The position numbers were made by a program, and so were the translations under genes. From assembly GCA_947589295.1 (NCBI GenBank), contig CANQBZ010000009.1, positions 1 to 58,700 on the forward strand: a stretch of DNA of 58,700 nt, read 5' to 3'. This document shows positions 25,312 through 33,778 of the stretch, one piece after another; position 1 is the stretch's first letter, and the number at the start of each line of letters is the position of its first letter. Source of the stretch: an uncultured Akkermansia sp. (GTDB taxonomy: Bacteria > Verrucomicrobiota > Verrucomicrobiia > Verrucomicrobiales > Akkermansiaceae). A model generated the notes under the pieces. The model saw only the letters and a program-made list of their open reading frames with translations. It did not search any database and was not told where the DNA came from.

Positions 25312-25941
25312 TCAAAGTGGAAGGGGAAGAACTCGCGCAAATTGCATGCCCGCGGCTTCGGCGGCACATATCCCGGGATCGGCATCTTCGAATACAATGC
25401 AGTCGCGCGGAGAAACGCGCATGAGCTCAGCAGCTCGTAAAAAAATATCCGGAGCGGGTTTGCCGTGGGGCACATCTTCCGGAGTGACAATGATCGGGAA
25501 GAGAGTCTGCAGGTCGGCCGCGCGAAGGGTCTGCATGGCGCCGGCGATGGCGCTGCCGGTGCCGATGGCATACGGGATGCCGCGGCGGCGCAATTCATGC
25601 ACCAAGTTGATCGTCTCCGGAATGACAGGCAACTTCTCGCACGCGACAAGGTCGGCATAAAGGGAACGCTTGGCATGGGCCACCTGTTCCGGCGGCATGG
25701 AGAGTCCATGCTTGCGGTTCAGATCCTTCACGATGTCTACGGCAGCCATTCCTCCGTGAGCCAGGAAGTCATTCCAATCAAAGACGGATGCGTTTGCTCC
25801 GGCATCGTGCAACGCCTGGCGCCATGCCCGGAAGTGCAGGGGCATGCTGTCCACCAGCGTGCCGTCCAGATCAAAGATATAACCGCCGAACCAACGCCCC
25901 GGCAGAACCACGCGCGGTGTATGGAGAGAGGTGGCTGACAT
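25312..25941 (-). CDS. HAD phosphatase of the beta-phosphoglucomutase-like group
   Basis: The 209-aa protein has motif I FDLDGTLVDSMPLHFRAW, a helical cap, motif II AIGTGSAIAGAMQTL, the lysine in DVPHGKPAPDIFL and motif III FEDADPGICAAEAAGM. It belongs with beta-phosphoglucomutase-like and sugar-phosphate phosphatases (YqaB/Gph type). A phosphosugar substrate is likely but not fixed by sequence. Its ATG overlaps the end of the Trk regulator gene by 1 bp, so it is the last gene of the potassium-uptake transcript. Confidence 0.87.
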   Translation of the reverse strand: MSATSLHTPRVVLPGRWFGGYIFDLDGTLVDSMPLHFRAWRQALHDAGANASVFDWNDFLAHGGMAAVDIVKDLNRKHGLSMPPEQVAHAKRSLYADLVACEKLPVIPETINLVHELRRRGIPYAIGTGSAIAGAMQTLRAADLQTLFPIIVTPEDVPHGKPAPDIFLRAAELMRVSPRDCIVFEDADPGICAAEAAGMQFARVLPLPL

Positions 25942-26657
25942 CAGCCGTGGATATCCTTCACGAAGTCATCCAAATCACTCTGTTTGCCAAAGAGGACGAG
26001 CACGTCTTCCTGTTGAAACGCCATGGCGGGGTCGGGGGTGCCGATGACGGGCTGCTCAGGCTGTTCAATCAGGGCTTCGTCCGGGGGCGTTTCGCTGGGT
26101 GTGCCACGGCGCACGGTGATGAGGTTGAGGTGGTATTTCGAGCGCAGACCGGATTCCATGAGGGACTTGCCGATCCATTCGTCCGGCAGTGGCACTTCGG
26201 CGAGGGAGTGCGTGGAGTCAATCGTCGTGAGACTCTTGAAACTGCGGTTGATAAAGCGTCGCGCCAGTTGGCGAGCAGCCACGTCTTCTACGCGGAAAAG
26301 CTCGGTGACGCCGAGCAACTTGAGCATCTCCGACTGAAGTTCATTGACTGATCGTACATAGAGATGTTCCACTCCCTTGGTGATTTTGAGATGAGCGGCG
26401 ATAAGCAGGTTGCGCTCGAAACGTTCGCCCACGGCGACAATCACGTGCGTGTTGCTCCCCAGGTCCAACTTGTCGAGGAGATTGTCGCTGGTGGCATCCC
26501 CGATGATGGGTTGCGTGACTTTGTCCTTGATGTCATTGATAGCGGATTCGCACTCATCAATAGCGGTCACTTCGTAACCTTCATCATGCAGGTGCAGAGC
26601 GAGGGCGCGACCGAATTGGCCGATGCCGATGATAACGAATTTTCTGGAATGAGCCAT
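25941..26657 (-). CDS. Trk/Ktr potassium uptake regulatory protein (TrkA/KtrA type)
   Basis: The 238-aa protein begins with an RCK-N Rossmann fold (FVIIGIGQFGRALALHLHDE, acidic residue in VTAIDECES), binding NAD(H) or ATP in relatives, and ends with a TrkA-C domain (from about residue 150) interrupted by a proline- and glutamate-rich loop (PSETPPDEALIEQPEQP). It forms a cytoplasmic ring gating the TrkH/KtrB channel encoded just upstream, 21 nt away. The loop insertion is unusual. Confidence 0.92.
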   Translation of the reverse strand: MAHSRKFVIIGIGQFGRALALHLHDEGYEVTAIDECESAINDIKDKVTQPIIGDATSDNLLDKLDLGSNTHVIVAVGERFERNLLIAAHLKITKGVEHLYVRSVNELQSEMLKLLGVTELFRVEDVAARQLARRFINRSFKSLTTIDSTHSLAEVPLPDEWIGKSLMESGLRSKYHLNLITVRRGTPSETPPDEALIEQPEQPVIGTPDPAMAFQQEDVLVLFGKQSDLDDFVKDIHG

Positions 26658-26678
26658 AGTTGTGTGTTGGTGTAGGGA

Positions 26679-28493
26679 TTAGTTGAGCGGGAGACGCGTT
26701 TCCGGAAAACGGAAAGGTTGCGGGGGTTTGGGAGTGATGAAAATGAGCATGAAGGTGAACATGCCCATGCGACCAAAGAGCATGTTGAGCGTGATGATGA
26801 ATTTGGAGAACGCGGAGAGGTCGGCAGGATCAATGAGCGAGTAGCCGGTGGTGGTGTAGGCGCTCACCTCCAGGAAAAGCATGTTGAGCAGGTGGGTAAG
26901 TCCCGCGTGGCTCTTGTCCGCCCCGTTGCTCCACTCCTCCACCAACAAGAGCAGCATGGTGGTGACGATGATCCAGAAAATGGAGAGCACCACGGTGGCC
27001 ATGGCTCGCTCCACAGTGGAGCGGGCAATGCGGCGCTCGTGGATCTGGACATCCTGCTGGCCGCGCAGCACGCGAAACACCTCGAGCACGCAGATGGCGA
27101 CCACCGGGGCAAAGACGCCTCCGCCCGTGCCCGCCGGGTTGCCGCCCACGAACATGAGGATGCACAGAAAAAGCTTGTACACGGGACCATACTCCGTGAT
27201 GTCGGTGAGATTGAAGCCGGCCGAGCGTCCGACCGTATTCCACAAGCTTTCCCAAAGCGAGTGCCCCGTCACGGCGTGGGTGGAGGAGGGTTCCAAAAAA
27301 CTCAGAAAGGTTAATCCTAGGAAACCTCCCAGCAGCACGATGGAGGTGACGCGCATGACCAACCAGGAATGCGTGCTCCAACGTCGCGTGTTCTTCTTGT
27401 GGTGCAAACGACGTCCCAGTCTCGCCAGGGCTTCTCTGTAGATGCCGAAGCCCAAGGTGCCGGCGATGATAAGCAGCAGCATCACCACCTGCGCCGAGTA
27501 ACAGGAGCTCACGCCGCTCTGCGCCATGTTGTCCGGGAAAAGAGTGATGCCGGCGTTGCAGAAGGCGGAAACCGAGTGGAAAATGGCGTAAAACAAAAGA
27601 TGAGCCTGATCCACCCCCTGCACGCCTTCCCACATGTTGTACAGGAGCAGAGCGCCGACAGCCTCAATGCTCAGCGTCACGCCCACGACGGTGCTGAGCA
27701 AGGCGGGGATGGTGCGCAGATTTTCCTGGTCTAACATTGAAGAAACGGCGCTGCTCCCGCCCACGCTGAGGCGATTGCCGATCATCATCATCACAAAATA
27801 GGTGAACGTCATCACTCCCATGGCGCCAATTTGAAAATCCATAAGCACGATGAATTGGCCGAATTGGGAGAGTTCGGCTCCCACGTCAATACAGGTCAAC
27901 CCGGTGATGGATGTGGCGCTCGCGCAGGTGAAAAGGGCGTCGATGAAGGAGAGTGTGCTGCCGCTGGTGTGGGCATTGGGCGTCATGAGCAGGAGAGTGC
28001 TTCCCAGCACCCAACCGGCCATACCCAAAAAGAAGATGATCACCGGCGACCAGCGGTCAGTTTTGGTGAGTCTCTGCACCCCGCCGGATCGTGCATCAAG
28101 TACGAGTCGCAGCATGCGCTCCGATGAAAAAATGCCTTGCACAATACTCAGCAGCATTGCTGTGAACAAAACCCAATACAGATTATCCCGCGGCACGGAG
28201 AGCATGACGGCGCCCGCCAGCAGTAAGGAGTTGAGGGTAACCACACCCAACAGGAAACAATCCGGACGAGAAGGAAGTCTCTTCTCAACTCGCCGCAGCA
28301 GAGGACGCAGAATGCGGGCGTACACACACGCAGCGTTGACCCACACCAGCGCCCCCAGCAGAATGTGCAAACCCTGCGTGAGCATTTGCCCCTGCACAAA
28401 GCCCATAACCCACAGCACCACGAACAACGAAAATACACCGGAGAGCCCTTCCGTCAGTCCGAAAGCCAATCGTTTCTTTTGGACCTGGTTCAT
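26679..28493 (-). CDS. Trk/Ktr potassium transporter membrane subunit (TrkH/KtrB type)
   Basis: The 604-aa membrane protein has an N-terminal extension of about four helices, then the four pore repeats of the superfamily. Filter-like segments can be seen in CASATSITGLTCIDV, HSVSAFCNAGITLFPD, TVGRSAGFNLTDITEY and VSAYTTTGYSLIDPADL. It moves K+ (with Na+ or H+ in relatives) across the inner membrane. The gene order channel-regulator-HAD forms one operon. Length exceeds KtrB because of the N-terminal helices. Confidence 0.92.
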   Translation of the reverse strand: MNQVQKKRLAFGLTEGLSGVFSLFVVLWVMGFVQGQMLTQGLHILLGALVWVNAACVYARILRPLLRRVEKRLPSRPDCFLLGVVTLNSLLLAGAVMLSVPRDNLYWVLFTAMLLSIVQGIFSSERMLRLVLDARSGGVQRLTKTDRWSPVIIFFLGMAGWVLGSTLLLMTPNAHTSGSTLSFIDALFTCASATSITGLTCIDVGAELSQFGQFIVLMDFQIGAMGVMTFTYFVMMMIGNRLSVGGSSAVSSMLDQENLRTIPALLSTVVGVTLSIEAVGALLLYNMWEGVQGVDQAHLLFYAIFHSVSAFCNAGITLFPDNMAQSGVSSCYSAQVVMLLLIIAGTLGFGIYREALARLGRRLHHKKNTRRWSTHSWLVMRVTSIVLLGGFLGLTFLSFLEPSSTHAVTGHSLWESLWNTVGRSAGFNLTDITEYGPVYKLFLCILMFVGGNPAGTGGGVFAPVVAICVLEVFRVLRGQQDVQIHERRIARSTVERAMATVVLSIFWIIVTTMLLLLVEEWSNGADKSHAGLTHLLNMLFLEVSAYTTTGYSLIDPADLSAFSKFIITLNMLFGRMGMFTFMLIFITPKPPQPFRFPETRLPLN

Positions 28494-28517
28494 TGCACCA
28501 AGTAATTCCGGGTTCGG

Positions 28518-28546
28518 AGTTTAGCACAATCAGTCGTATAAAGCAA
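28518..28546 (-). promoter_or_regulatory. Promoter of the potassium uptake operon
   Basis: TTGCTT (28546-28541), 17-nt spacer, TAAACT (28523-28518), about 24 nt upstream of the ATG at 28493. Confidence 0.5.
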
Positions 28547-28664
28547 GACTTCCCATAAAATCCATGCCAATGCGCATTCGGACAGAATGAGTGCGCCAAA
28601 AGAGGAAGTTACGTCTGTGCAACCTACTCCCGGTCAATCAAATGCAAAACAACCGTAATGAACA

Positions 28665-29507
28665 TTACCCATAGGTCTCGATGAGATAGCGGATGAAAGA
28701 GGGAGCATCAAAATTGACGTTACCGGCATCCTTTTCGTTGAGTTGGGTAAGTATGCTCATCTCCTGTTCACTGAGGGAAAAATCGAAGATATCCGCGTTC
28801 TCACGCATACGCTGCGGGTGGGTTGTCTTGGGGATGATGATAAAACCCCGCTGTAGCAGGAAACGCAACGCCACCTGGGCAGGGGATTTGCCGTGCCGGG
28901 CGCCGATAGAAGCCAGGGTCGGATGGGTGAAAAGTCCGTTGCGTCCTTGCCCCAGCGGACTCCACGCCATGAGTTTGGTGCCAAAGTCGCTCAACACGGA
29001 CTCCATGCCACGCTGTTGGCTGAACACGTGCGCTTCCAACTGATTAACCGCCGGCGGCACTTCCACGTGCAGCGCCAAATCCACGAAACGTCCAACTTGG
29101 AAGTTCGACACTCCAATGGCGCGTACCTTCCCCGCAGTCAACGCTTTTTCCATTGCACGGTAAGTGCCGTAGTAGTCTCCGTACGCCTGATGGATGAGCA
29201 GCAGATCGATGTAATCCGTGCGCAATTTACGCAGTGACTCGTTGATCGAGGCCATCGCTTTCTTTTCGCCGGCATTGGAAATCCACACCTTCGTCGTCAA
29301 AAAGAGTTGCTCACGGGGCACGCCGCTCTCCTGCACCGCCGCGCCCACGCCCTCCTCATTGAAATACGCCTGCGCCGTGTCAATCATGCGGTATCCTGCG
29401 GCAATTGCCCCCAGCACGCAGTTCTTGCATTCGTCCGGCGTCACTTGGAAGACACCGTACCCGAGCTGCGGCATCTCCACCCCATTGTTTAAAGCTATCG
29501 TGCCCAT
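28665..29507 (-). CDS. Aldo/keto reductase
   Basis: The 280-aa protein has the catalytic tetrad of the AKR family: Asp and Tyr in MIDTAQAYFNEEGVG, Lys in LTTKVWISN and His in DLLLIHQAYGDYYG. The NADPH-binding motif is near the C-terminus (IIPKTTHPQRMRENADIF). It resembles the AKR5-type 2,5-diketo-gluconate reductase group, small-aldehyde reductases. The single gene has its own promoter with a leaderless arrangement. Substrate unknown. Confidence 0.9.
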   Translation of the reverse strand: MGTIALNNGVEMPQLGYGVFQVTPDECKNCVLGAIAAGYRMIDTAQAYFNEEGVGAAVQESGVPREQLFLTTKVWISNAGEKKAMASINESLRKLRTDYIDLLLIHQAYGDYYGTYRAMEKALTAGKVRAIGVSNFQVGRFVDLALHVEVPPAVNQLEAHVFSQQRGMESVLSDFGTKLMAWSPLGQGRNGLFTHPTLASIGARHGKSPAQVALRFLLQRGFIIIPKTTHPQRMRENADIFDFSLSEQEMSILTQLNEKDAGNVNFDAPSFIRYLIETYG

Positions 29508-29514
29508 GCCTCAC

Positions 29515-29544
29515 ATCCTATCACCTCAAGAGGCTTGAACTCAA
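29515..29544 (-). promoter_or_regulatory. Promoter of the aldo/keto reductase gene
   Basis: TTGAGT (29544-29539), 18-nt spacer, TAGGAT (29520-29515), then 7 nt to ATG at 29507. Confidence 0.65.
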
Positions 29545-29691
29545 CAAAAAATTCCCCGAGAATGGCCTCAATTCTTTCTACCATATGCTGCATACATTCT
29601 CGCAATTCACACTTTCCCGCTTCATCCAAATGTGTTTACTCCGGGTGGGCACGGGAAAGCTCTGCTTGTTCAATCGATCGTGTTTGCGGCA

Positions 29692-30828
29692 TCACTTTGC
29701 TGACGGCTCAATTTGCAGCAACGTAATCTCGGAGGGCACGCCGAGGCGCAGCGGCATCATGGTCCACAGGCTTGTGCCGGGATTCACGTACACCTGCATG
29801 TTACCGCGGCGATAGAGACCGAAAACATAGCCCGCATTGAAACGCGCAACGAGAGGATACAGGGGCAGTATCATGCCGCCGTGAGTATGTCCGGAAAGTT
29901 GGAGAGCTACCCCGCAGTGTTCAGCGTCTCGTGCGAGTCCGGGCTGGTGAGCCAGCAGGATGACAGAAAGCCCCGTTGGCGCGCCCGCTGTTGCCTTGGT
30001 CACATCCGGATGCTCAAAGCCAAAGCCGCGCGCCGCAGGATCTGTCACTCCTGCCAGCACGACGCCGAGTTCCGACAACGTCACGTGTTCATTTTCCAGC
30101 AGTCGAAGCCCCAGAGAACGCAGGAAAGGCGCCCATTCCCCATAACCGGAGTAATATTCGTGATTGCCCGGCACGGCGTACACCCCAAAGGGAGCATGCA
30201 ACTCCGCAAGCGGTCTCAGAGCATCCCCGCGCTGCCGCACCGAGCCATCCACAAAGTCGCCGGTAATCGCGATGATATCCGGTCGGAGTTGCATCGTTTG
30301 CCGTACCCAGCCGCGCACCGTGGAAGCGTCCTTCACAAAATCTACGTGGAGATCTGACAAGAGCGCAATACGAAATGGCTTATCCACGGGAAGCTGCAGC
30401 TTCACTTCACGAATGCGTGGCGGGCAGAGAGCCTCATACATTCCGATTCCACAGATCAAGACAGCCACCGCAAACGAGACTCCTGTCAAACGCGTTCGGA
30501 GATGCCTCCGTTGAGCCTGTTCCCCTTTCCGCAGACGCGGGATGAACAGGACAAGGAAATCGTAAACGATGCACGCGGAAAACAACAAGCCGGCAAAGGA
30601 AAGCATGAGCATGTAGAGACCGCTGTAAGTCAACAGAAACCAGCCCGGCACATCCGGCGCAAAGGGTAGATCCCCGCCCATACTCCGAAGCACCGGGAAG
30701 ATGCATGCCACCACCAATAACGCCACCGCTGCCAACACCTTGAACGGCCATTTCCACGCCAGCGGATACACCCCGCGCAAAAAGGCGTACGCCGCAAATG
30801 TCAGGGATATCACAACCATCATGCGCAT
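29692..30828 (-). CDS. Membrane-anchored metallophosphoesterase
   Basis: The 378-aa protein has four N-terminal hydrophobic helices (about residues 1-145), then a calcineurin-like phosphoesterase domain with all metal motifs: IALLSDLHVDF, IIAITGDFVDG, AVPGNHEYYSG and LQLSGHTHGGMILPL. The layout matches the YkuE/YaeI family of phosphodiesterases, some acting on lipid precursors. The start at 30828 is preferred over 30846 because a promoter -10 box lies 6 nt before it and covers the upstream ATG region. Monocistronic. Confidence 0.9.
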   Translation of the reverse strand: MRMMVVISLTFAAYAFLRGVYPLAWKWPFKVLAAVALLVVACIFPVLRSMGGDLPFAPDVPGWFLLTYSGLYMLMLSFAGLLFSACIVYDFLVLFIPRLRKGEQAQRRHLRTRLTGVSFAVAVLICGIGMYEALCPPRIREVKLQLPVDKPFRIALLSDLHVDFVKDASTVRGWVRQTMQLRPDIIAITGDFVDGSVRQRGDALRPLAELHAPFGVYAVPGNHEYYSGYGEWAPFLRSLGLRLLENEHVTLSELGVVLAGVTDPAARGFGFEHPDVTKATAGAPTGLSVILLAHQPGLARDAEHCGVALQLSGHTHGGMILPLYPLVARFNAGYVFGLYRRGNMQVYVNPGTSLWTMMPLRLGVPSEITLLQIEPSAK

Positions 30829-30834
30829 GTTCGC

Positions 30835-30863
30835 AATATACCTCATTTGGCAATTCCTCGCAA
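30835..30863 (-). promoter_or_regulatory. Promoter of the metallophosphoesterase gene
   Basis: TTGCGA (30863-30858), 17-nt spacer, TATATT (30840-30835), then 6 nt to ATG at 30828. Confidence 0.65.
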
Positions 30864-30981
30864 GCCTCGAAAATCATCGATGGAAATAATGCGTGCAACC
30901 ATGAAGATTCCCTCCTTTCAAGCGTTGGCCAATGAATCGTCCAAAATTGTCAGAAAGCCACGCAAATTGCGGCATTCTGAC

Positions 30982-31010
30982 TTGACAAGTGGAAGCTTTC
31001 CACCTAAAAG
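30982..31010 (+). promoter_or_regulatory. Promoter of fmt with a spacer dyad
   Basis: TTGACA (30982-30987), 17-nt spacer, TAAAAG (31005-31010), then 5 nt to ATG at 31016. The spacer contains GTGGAAGCTTTCCAC, a near-perfect palindrome that could be an operator. Confidence 0.7.
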
Positions 31011-31015
31011 AGGGC

Positions 31016-31999
31016 ATGCGCATTGTAATGATGGCCACCGGCGATATCGCCCTTCCCTCCCTGCAGGCCTTGCAGCACACGGGGCAGCTGGCAGCGCTCA
31101 TCACCCAGCCCGACCGCCCCGTTGGACGCCACCAGGTGCTCACGGCGCCGCGTGTCAAGCAGAGGGCGATCAGTTTAGGTTTGCCCGTATTGCAGCCGGA
31201 AAGTGTGCGCAGTCCGGAGGCGCTTAAAGCGCTACAAGAGTTGGAGCCGGATATTGTGGTGGTGATGGCCTACGGACAACTCCTCTCGCAGGAGGTTATT
31301 GACGTGCCGCGCATTGCCTGCATTAACGCGCACGCCTCCCTGCTCCCGCGCCACCGTGGCGCCGCCTGCATCCAGGCTGCCATTGAAGCAGGGGATGACG
31401 AAACCGGCATCTCCATCATTCATGTGGTAAAAAAATTGGATGCGGGGGACATAATCTGCTGTGCCCGCCTCCCCCTGCGCGGCACTGAAACTGCCGAGGA
31501 CTTGCACGATGCCCTCGCTGAGCTTGCCCCCGCCCCCCTGCTCCAAGCAATACATGGCTTGGCAAGTGGCGAGGCAGGACGCACCGAACAGGACGAAAAC
31601 CTGATGACGTACGCGCCCAAACTTACACGCGCCAATGGCTGCATTGATTGGTCGCAACCCGCCTTTCAGGTGGCTCGCAAAATCCGAGCCTACCACTCCT
31701 GGCCCGGTTCCTACACTTTTTATCCGTCCGTGAAAAGCGGTTCGGACAAATCTCTCAAGATATTCCCCCCGGTGGACGTGTTTGCCAACATGGTAAAGCC
31801 TCTGGATGCCACCCCGGGCATGGTGTTGGAAGCCGGGGCTGATGGGCTTATCGTCTCCTGCGGCGGCGTACACGGCGGCGCCATCCGCATCTCTACCCTA
31901 CAGCCGCCGGGCGCCCGCAAGATGAATGTGGAGAGTTTTTTCGCAGGACACAAAATCATACCCGGTATGATTCTTGGAATGTCGAACGCCGAAAGATGA
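31016..31999 (+). CDS. fmt: Methionyl-tRNA formyltransferase
   Basis: The 327-aa protein formylates initiator Met-tRNA. It begins MRIVMMATGDIALPSLQAL as in the family, has the formyl-folate motif SLLPRHRGAACIQAAIEAGD with the following ISIIHVVKKLDAGDI, and a C-terminal OB-like domain (from about residue 205) starting YAPKLTRANGCIDW. Start 31016 fits both the family alignment and the promoter position, which predicts a leaderless mRNA. It is alone, without def next to it. Confidence 0.95.
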   Translation: MRIVMMATGDIALPSLQALQHTGQLAALITQPDRPVGRHQVLTAPRVKQRAISLGLPVLQPESVRSPEALKALQELEPDIVVVMAYGQLLSQEVIDVPRIACINAHASLLPRHRGAACIQAAIEAGDDETGISIIHVVKKLDAGDIICCARLPLRGTETAEDLHDALAELAPAPLLQAIHGLASGEAGRTEQDENLMTYAPKLTRANGCIDWSQPAFQVARKIRAYHSWPGSYTFYPSVKSGSDKSLKIFPPVDVFANMVKPLDATPGMVLEAGADGLIVSCGGVHGGAIRISTLQPPGARKMNVESFFAGHKIIPGMILGMSNAER

Positions 32000-32001
32000 A
32001 A

Positions 32002-32031
32002 AACGCCCGCAGGATTTCTCCCGCGGGCGTT
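32002..32031. terminator. Terminator hairpin between fmt and the symporter gene
   Basis: AACGCCCGC pairs perfectly with GCGGGCGTT. On the minus strand it is followed by TTTCATC right after TT (T5 run), so it suits transcripts from the right; it may serve fmt as well. Confidence 0.75.
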
Positions 32032-32219
32032 CCAACTTACTACCTATGAAACCCGGGGCTCCCCTGAAATAGCGCGCCACGCTCTCTCCTTCATGGCTCG
32101 CTGGGAGACCCGTTACAGGTGAGACACCCCAAGGAGGCTTTGCGTTGAACTTTTCTCAGAGCTTTCTCGTACGCATTCGCGCAAAGCGCCATAGGAAGAG
32201 AATGAGCTCACGCGTTCTC
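32032..32219. other. Structured-looking non-coding stretch after the symporter gene
   Basis: About 190 bp without a gene. On the minus strand, between the symporter stop and the terminator at 32002-32031, it is rich in short complementary blocks (GCGTGGCGCGC, GGGGAGCCCC, ACCTG/TAGGT). It may be a structured 3' UTR or a small RNA; no known family is recognised. Confidence 0.35.
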
Positions 32220-33602
32220 TCACTCCTCAGTAGCGCTCACCGCAGCATCGACCTCATCAAGCCGCCTCCCCCACAAATAATAGCGCGTTTGGGACAGCAA
32301 CACCCCCGACAGCGCAATCATGCACACAAGATTCGGGAGTGCCATAAGACCGTTCGCACAGTCCGCAAAGTTCCATACAATGGTACTTCTGGGCACCACA
32401 CAGCCTAAAAACACCACCAGCACCCATACCATGCGATAGGGCAGAATCAACCTTTCTCCTCCCAAGTAGGCCAGGGCCTGCTCCCCAAAGTAGGACCATC
32501 CCAGCAAGGTGGATATCACGAATGTAGCCAAGCTGATCGTAAGTAACCACGAACATACACTCCCTGCGCTCGCAAAGGCGCGATAGGTGAGCATACTCCC
32601 TTCTCCACTTGCAATAGCGGGATAAGCCAACAAACAGATGGTGAGTGTCAACCCCGTAAGTGAGCATATCACCACGGTGTCCCAGAACGGGCCTGTGGAG
32701 GAGACAAGCGCCTGCTGTACCGCGTTGGGCGTGCGCGCCGATGCAGACACAATGGGAGAGGAGCCCATGCCCGCCTCGTTGGAGAATAAGCCCCGACGTA
32801 CCCCTGTTTGCATGGCAAGCATGATGGTAGAACCGATGAATCCGCCAGCGGCAGCCTCGTGATGGAATGCCGAAGAACAAATGAGTTGCACCGCCGGCCA
32901 CACGAGTTCAAGATGGGAACCAATGAGCGCCCCGCAGCCCGCCATGTAGATGAGCGCCATGCCCGGCACACACGCTGTGCACACATGGGATATCCCTTTC
33001 AATCCAAAAAGCAACACCACTGCTACCAGTGCGGCCAAGGCAAGACCTGTTTGCCACGGGGCAATGTGTAATGGACATTCACGCAAGACCCCTGCCACCG
33101 CATTCGCTTGGGTGACATTTCCTATGCCGAAAGCTGCCAGCGCCGTAAAAATTGCAAACAGCACAGCAAGCCACTTACACCCCATCCCGCGTTCTATGGC
33201 ATACATGGGGCCGCCCACAATATGACCCCGCCCATTGCGCACGCGGTAGCGGATGGCCAGTAAACTCTCTGCATAGCGCGTCGACATCCCGAGGAAGCCC
33301 GTCAGCATGCACCAAAACACGGCTCCCGGCCCGCCCATGGCCACGGCCGTTGCCACTCCAACGATATTCCCGGTGCCAACATTGGCCGCCAGCGATACCA
33401 TCAGTGAACTAAAGTGCGAGATACTGCCCTCCCCATCGCGCCCAGCAAAATAGTAACGCAAGGCTGTGAAGAGGTGCCTCTGCGGAAAACGCAACAAAAT
33501 CGTCAGGTAAAGATGCGTCCCCAACAACCCAAAAAGCAACACGTAGCCCCACAGCCAACCGCTCATCTGCGCCAGCAGTCCATCTATTGCCTCCACAAAC
33601 AT
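32220..33602 (-). CDS. Sodium:alanine/glycine symporter (AGCS family)
   Basis: The 460-aa protein with about 10-11 hydrophobic helices shows AGCS family signatures: SLAANVGTGNIVGVATAVAMGGPG, MSTRYAESLLAIRYRVRN, FSNEAGMGSSPIVSA and GWSYFGEQALAYLGGERL. It imports small neutral amino acids with Na+ (or H+) across the inner membrane. ATG 33602 is chosen because the -10 box overlaps the alternative ATG at 33611 and places the transcription start at 33602. Monocistronic. Confidence 0.93.
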   Translation of the reverse strand: MFVEAIDGLLAQMSGWLWGYVLLFGLLGTHLYLTILLRFPQRHLFTALRYYFAGRDGEGSISHFSSLMVSLAANVGTGNIVGVATAVAMGGPGAVFWCMLTGFLGMSTRYAESLLAIRYRVRNGRGHIVGGPMYAIERGMGCKWLAVLFAIFTALAAFGIGNVTQANAVAGVLRECPLHIAPWQTGLALAALVAVVLLFGLKGISHVCTACVPGMALIYMAGCGALIGSHLELVWPAVQLICSSAFHHEAAAGGFIGSTIMLAMQTGVRRGLFSNEAGMGSSPIVSASARTPNAVQQALVSSTGPFWDTVVICSLTGLTLTICLLAYPAIASGEGSMLTYRAFASAGSVCSWLLTISLATFVISTLLGWSYFGEQALAYLGGERLILPYRMVWVLVVFLGCVVPRSTIVWNFADCANGLMALPNLVCMIALSGVLLSQTRYYLWGRRLDEVDAAVSATEE

Positions 33603-33609
33603 CGCGCGC

Positions 33610-33638
33610 ATTGTACCTGCTCACTTCCCGCATGTCAA
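33610..33638 (-). promoter_or_regulatory. Promoter of the symporter gene
   Basis: TTGACA (33638-33633), 17-nt spacer, TACAAT (33615-33610), 7 nt to ATG at 33602. Near consensus; predicts a leaderless mRNA. Confidence 0.85.
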
Positions 33639-33766
33639 GCCACGCCTTGCACGCCGCACTCGCCTCGGCCTGAAGAGGGGCTCGCGGGTTCCCCTGCGCA
33701 TCTCCCCCAGCCGCGACTGACTTGCCGATATTGCGTCATTCCCTCCGTCATCGATGAAAATGGGTG

Positions 33767-33772
33767 TATAAT
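33767..33772 (+). promoter_or_regulatory. -10 box of the ADP-ribosylglycohydrolase gene
   Basis: Consensus TATAAT followed by 6 nt and the ATG at 33779; the -35 region (CCGTCA, 16-nt spacer) is weak. Predicts a leaderless mRNA. Confidence 0.55.
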
Positions 33773-33778
33773 AGGCTC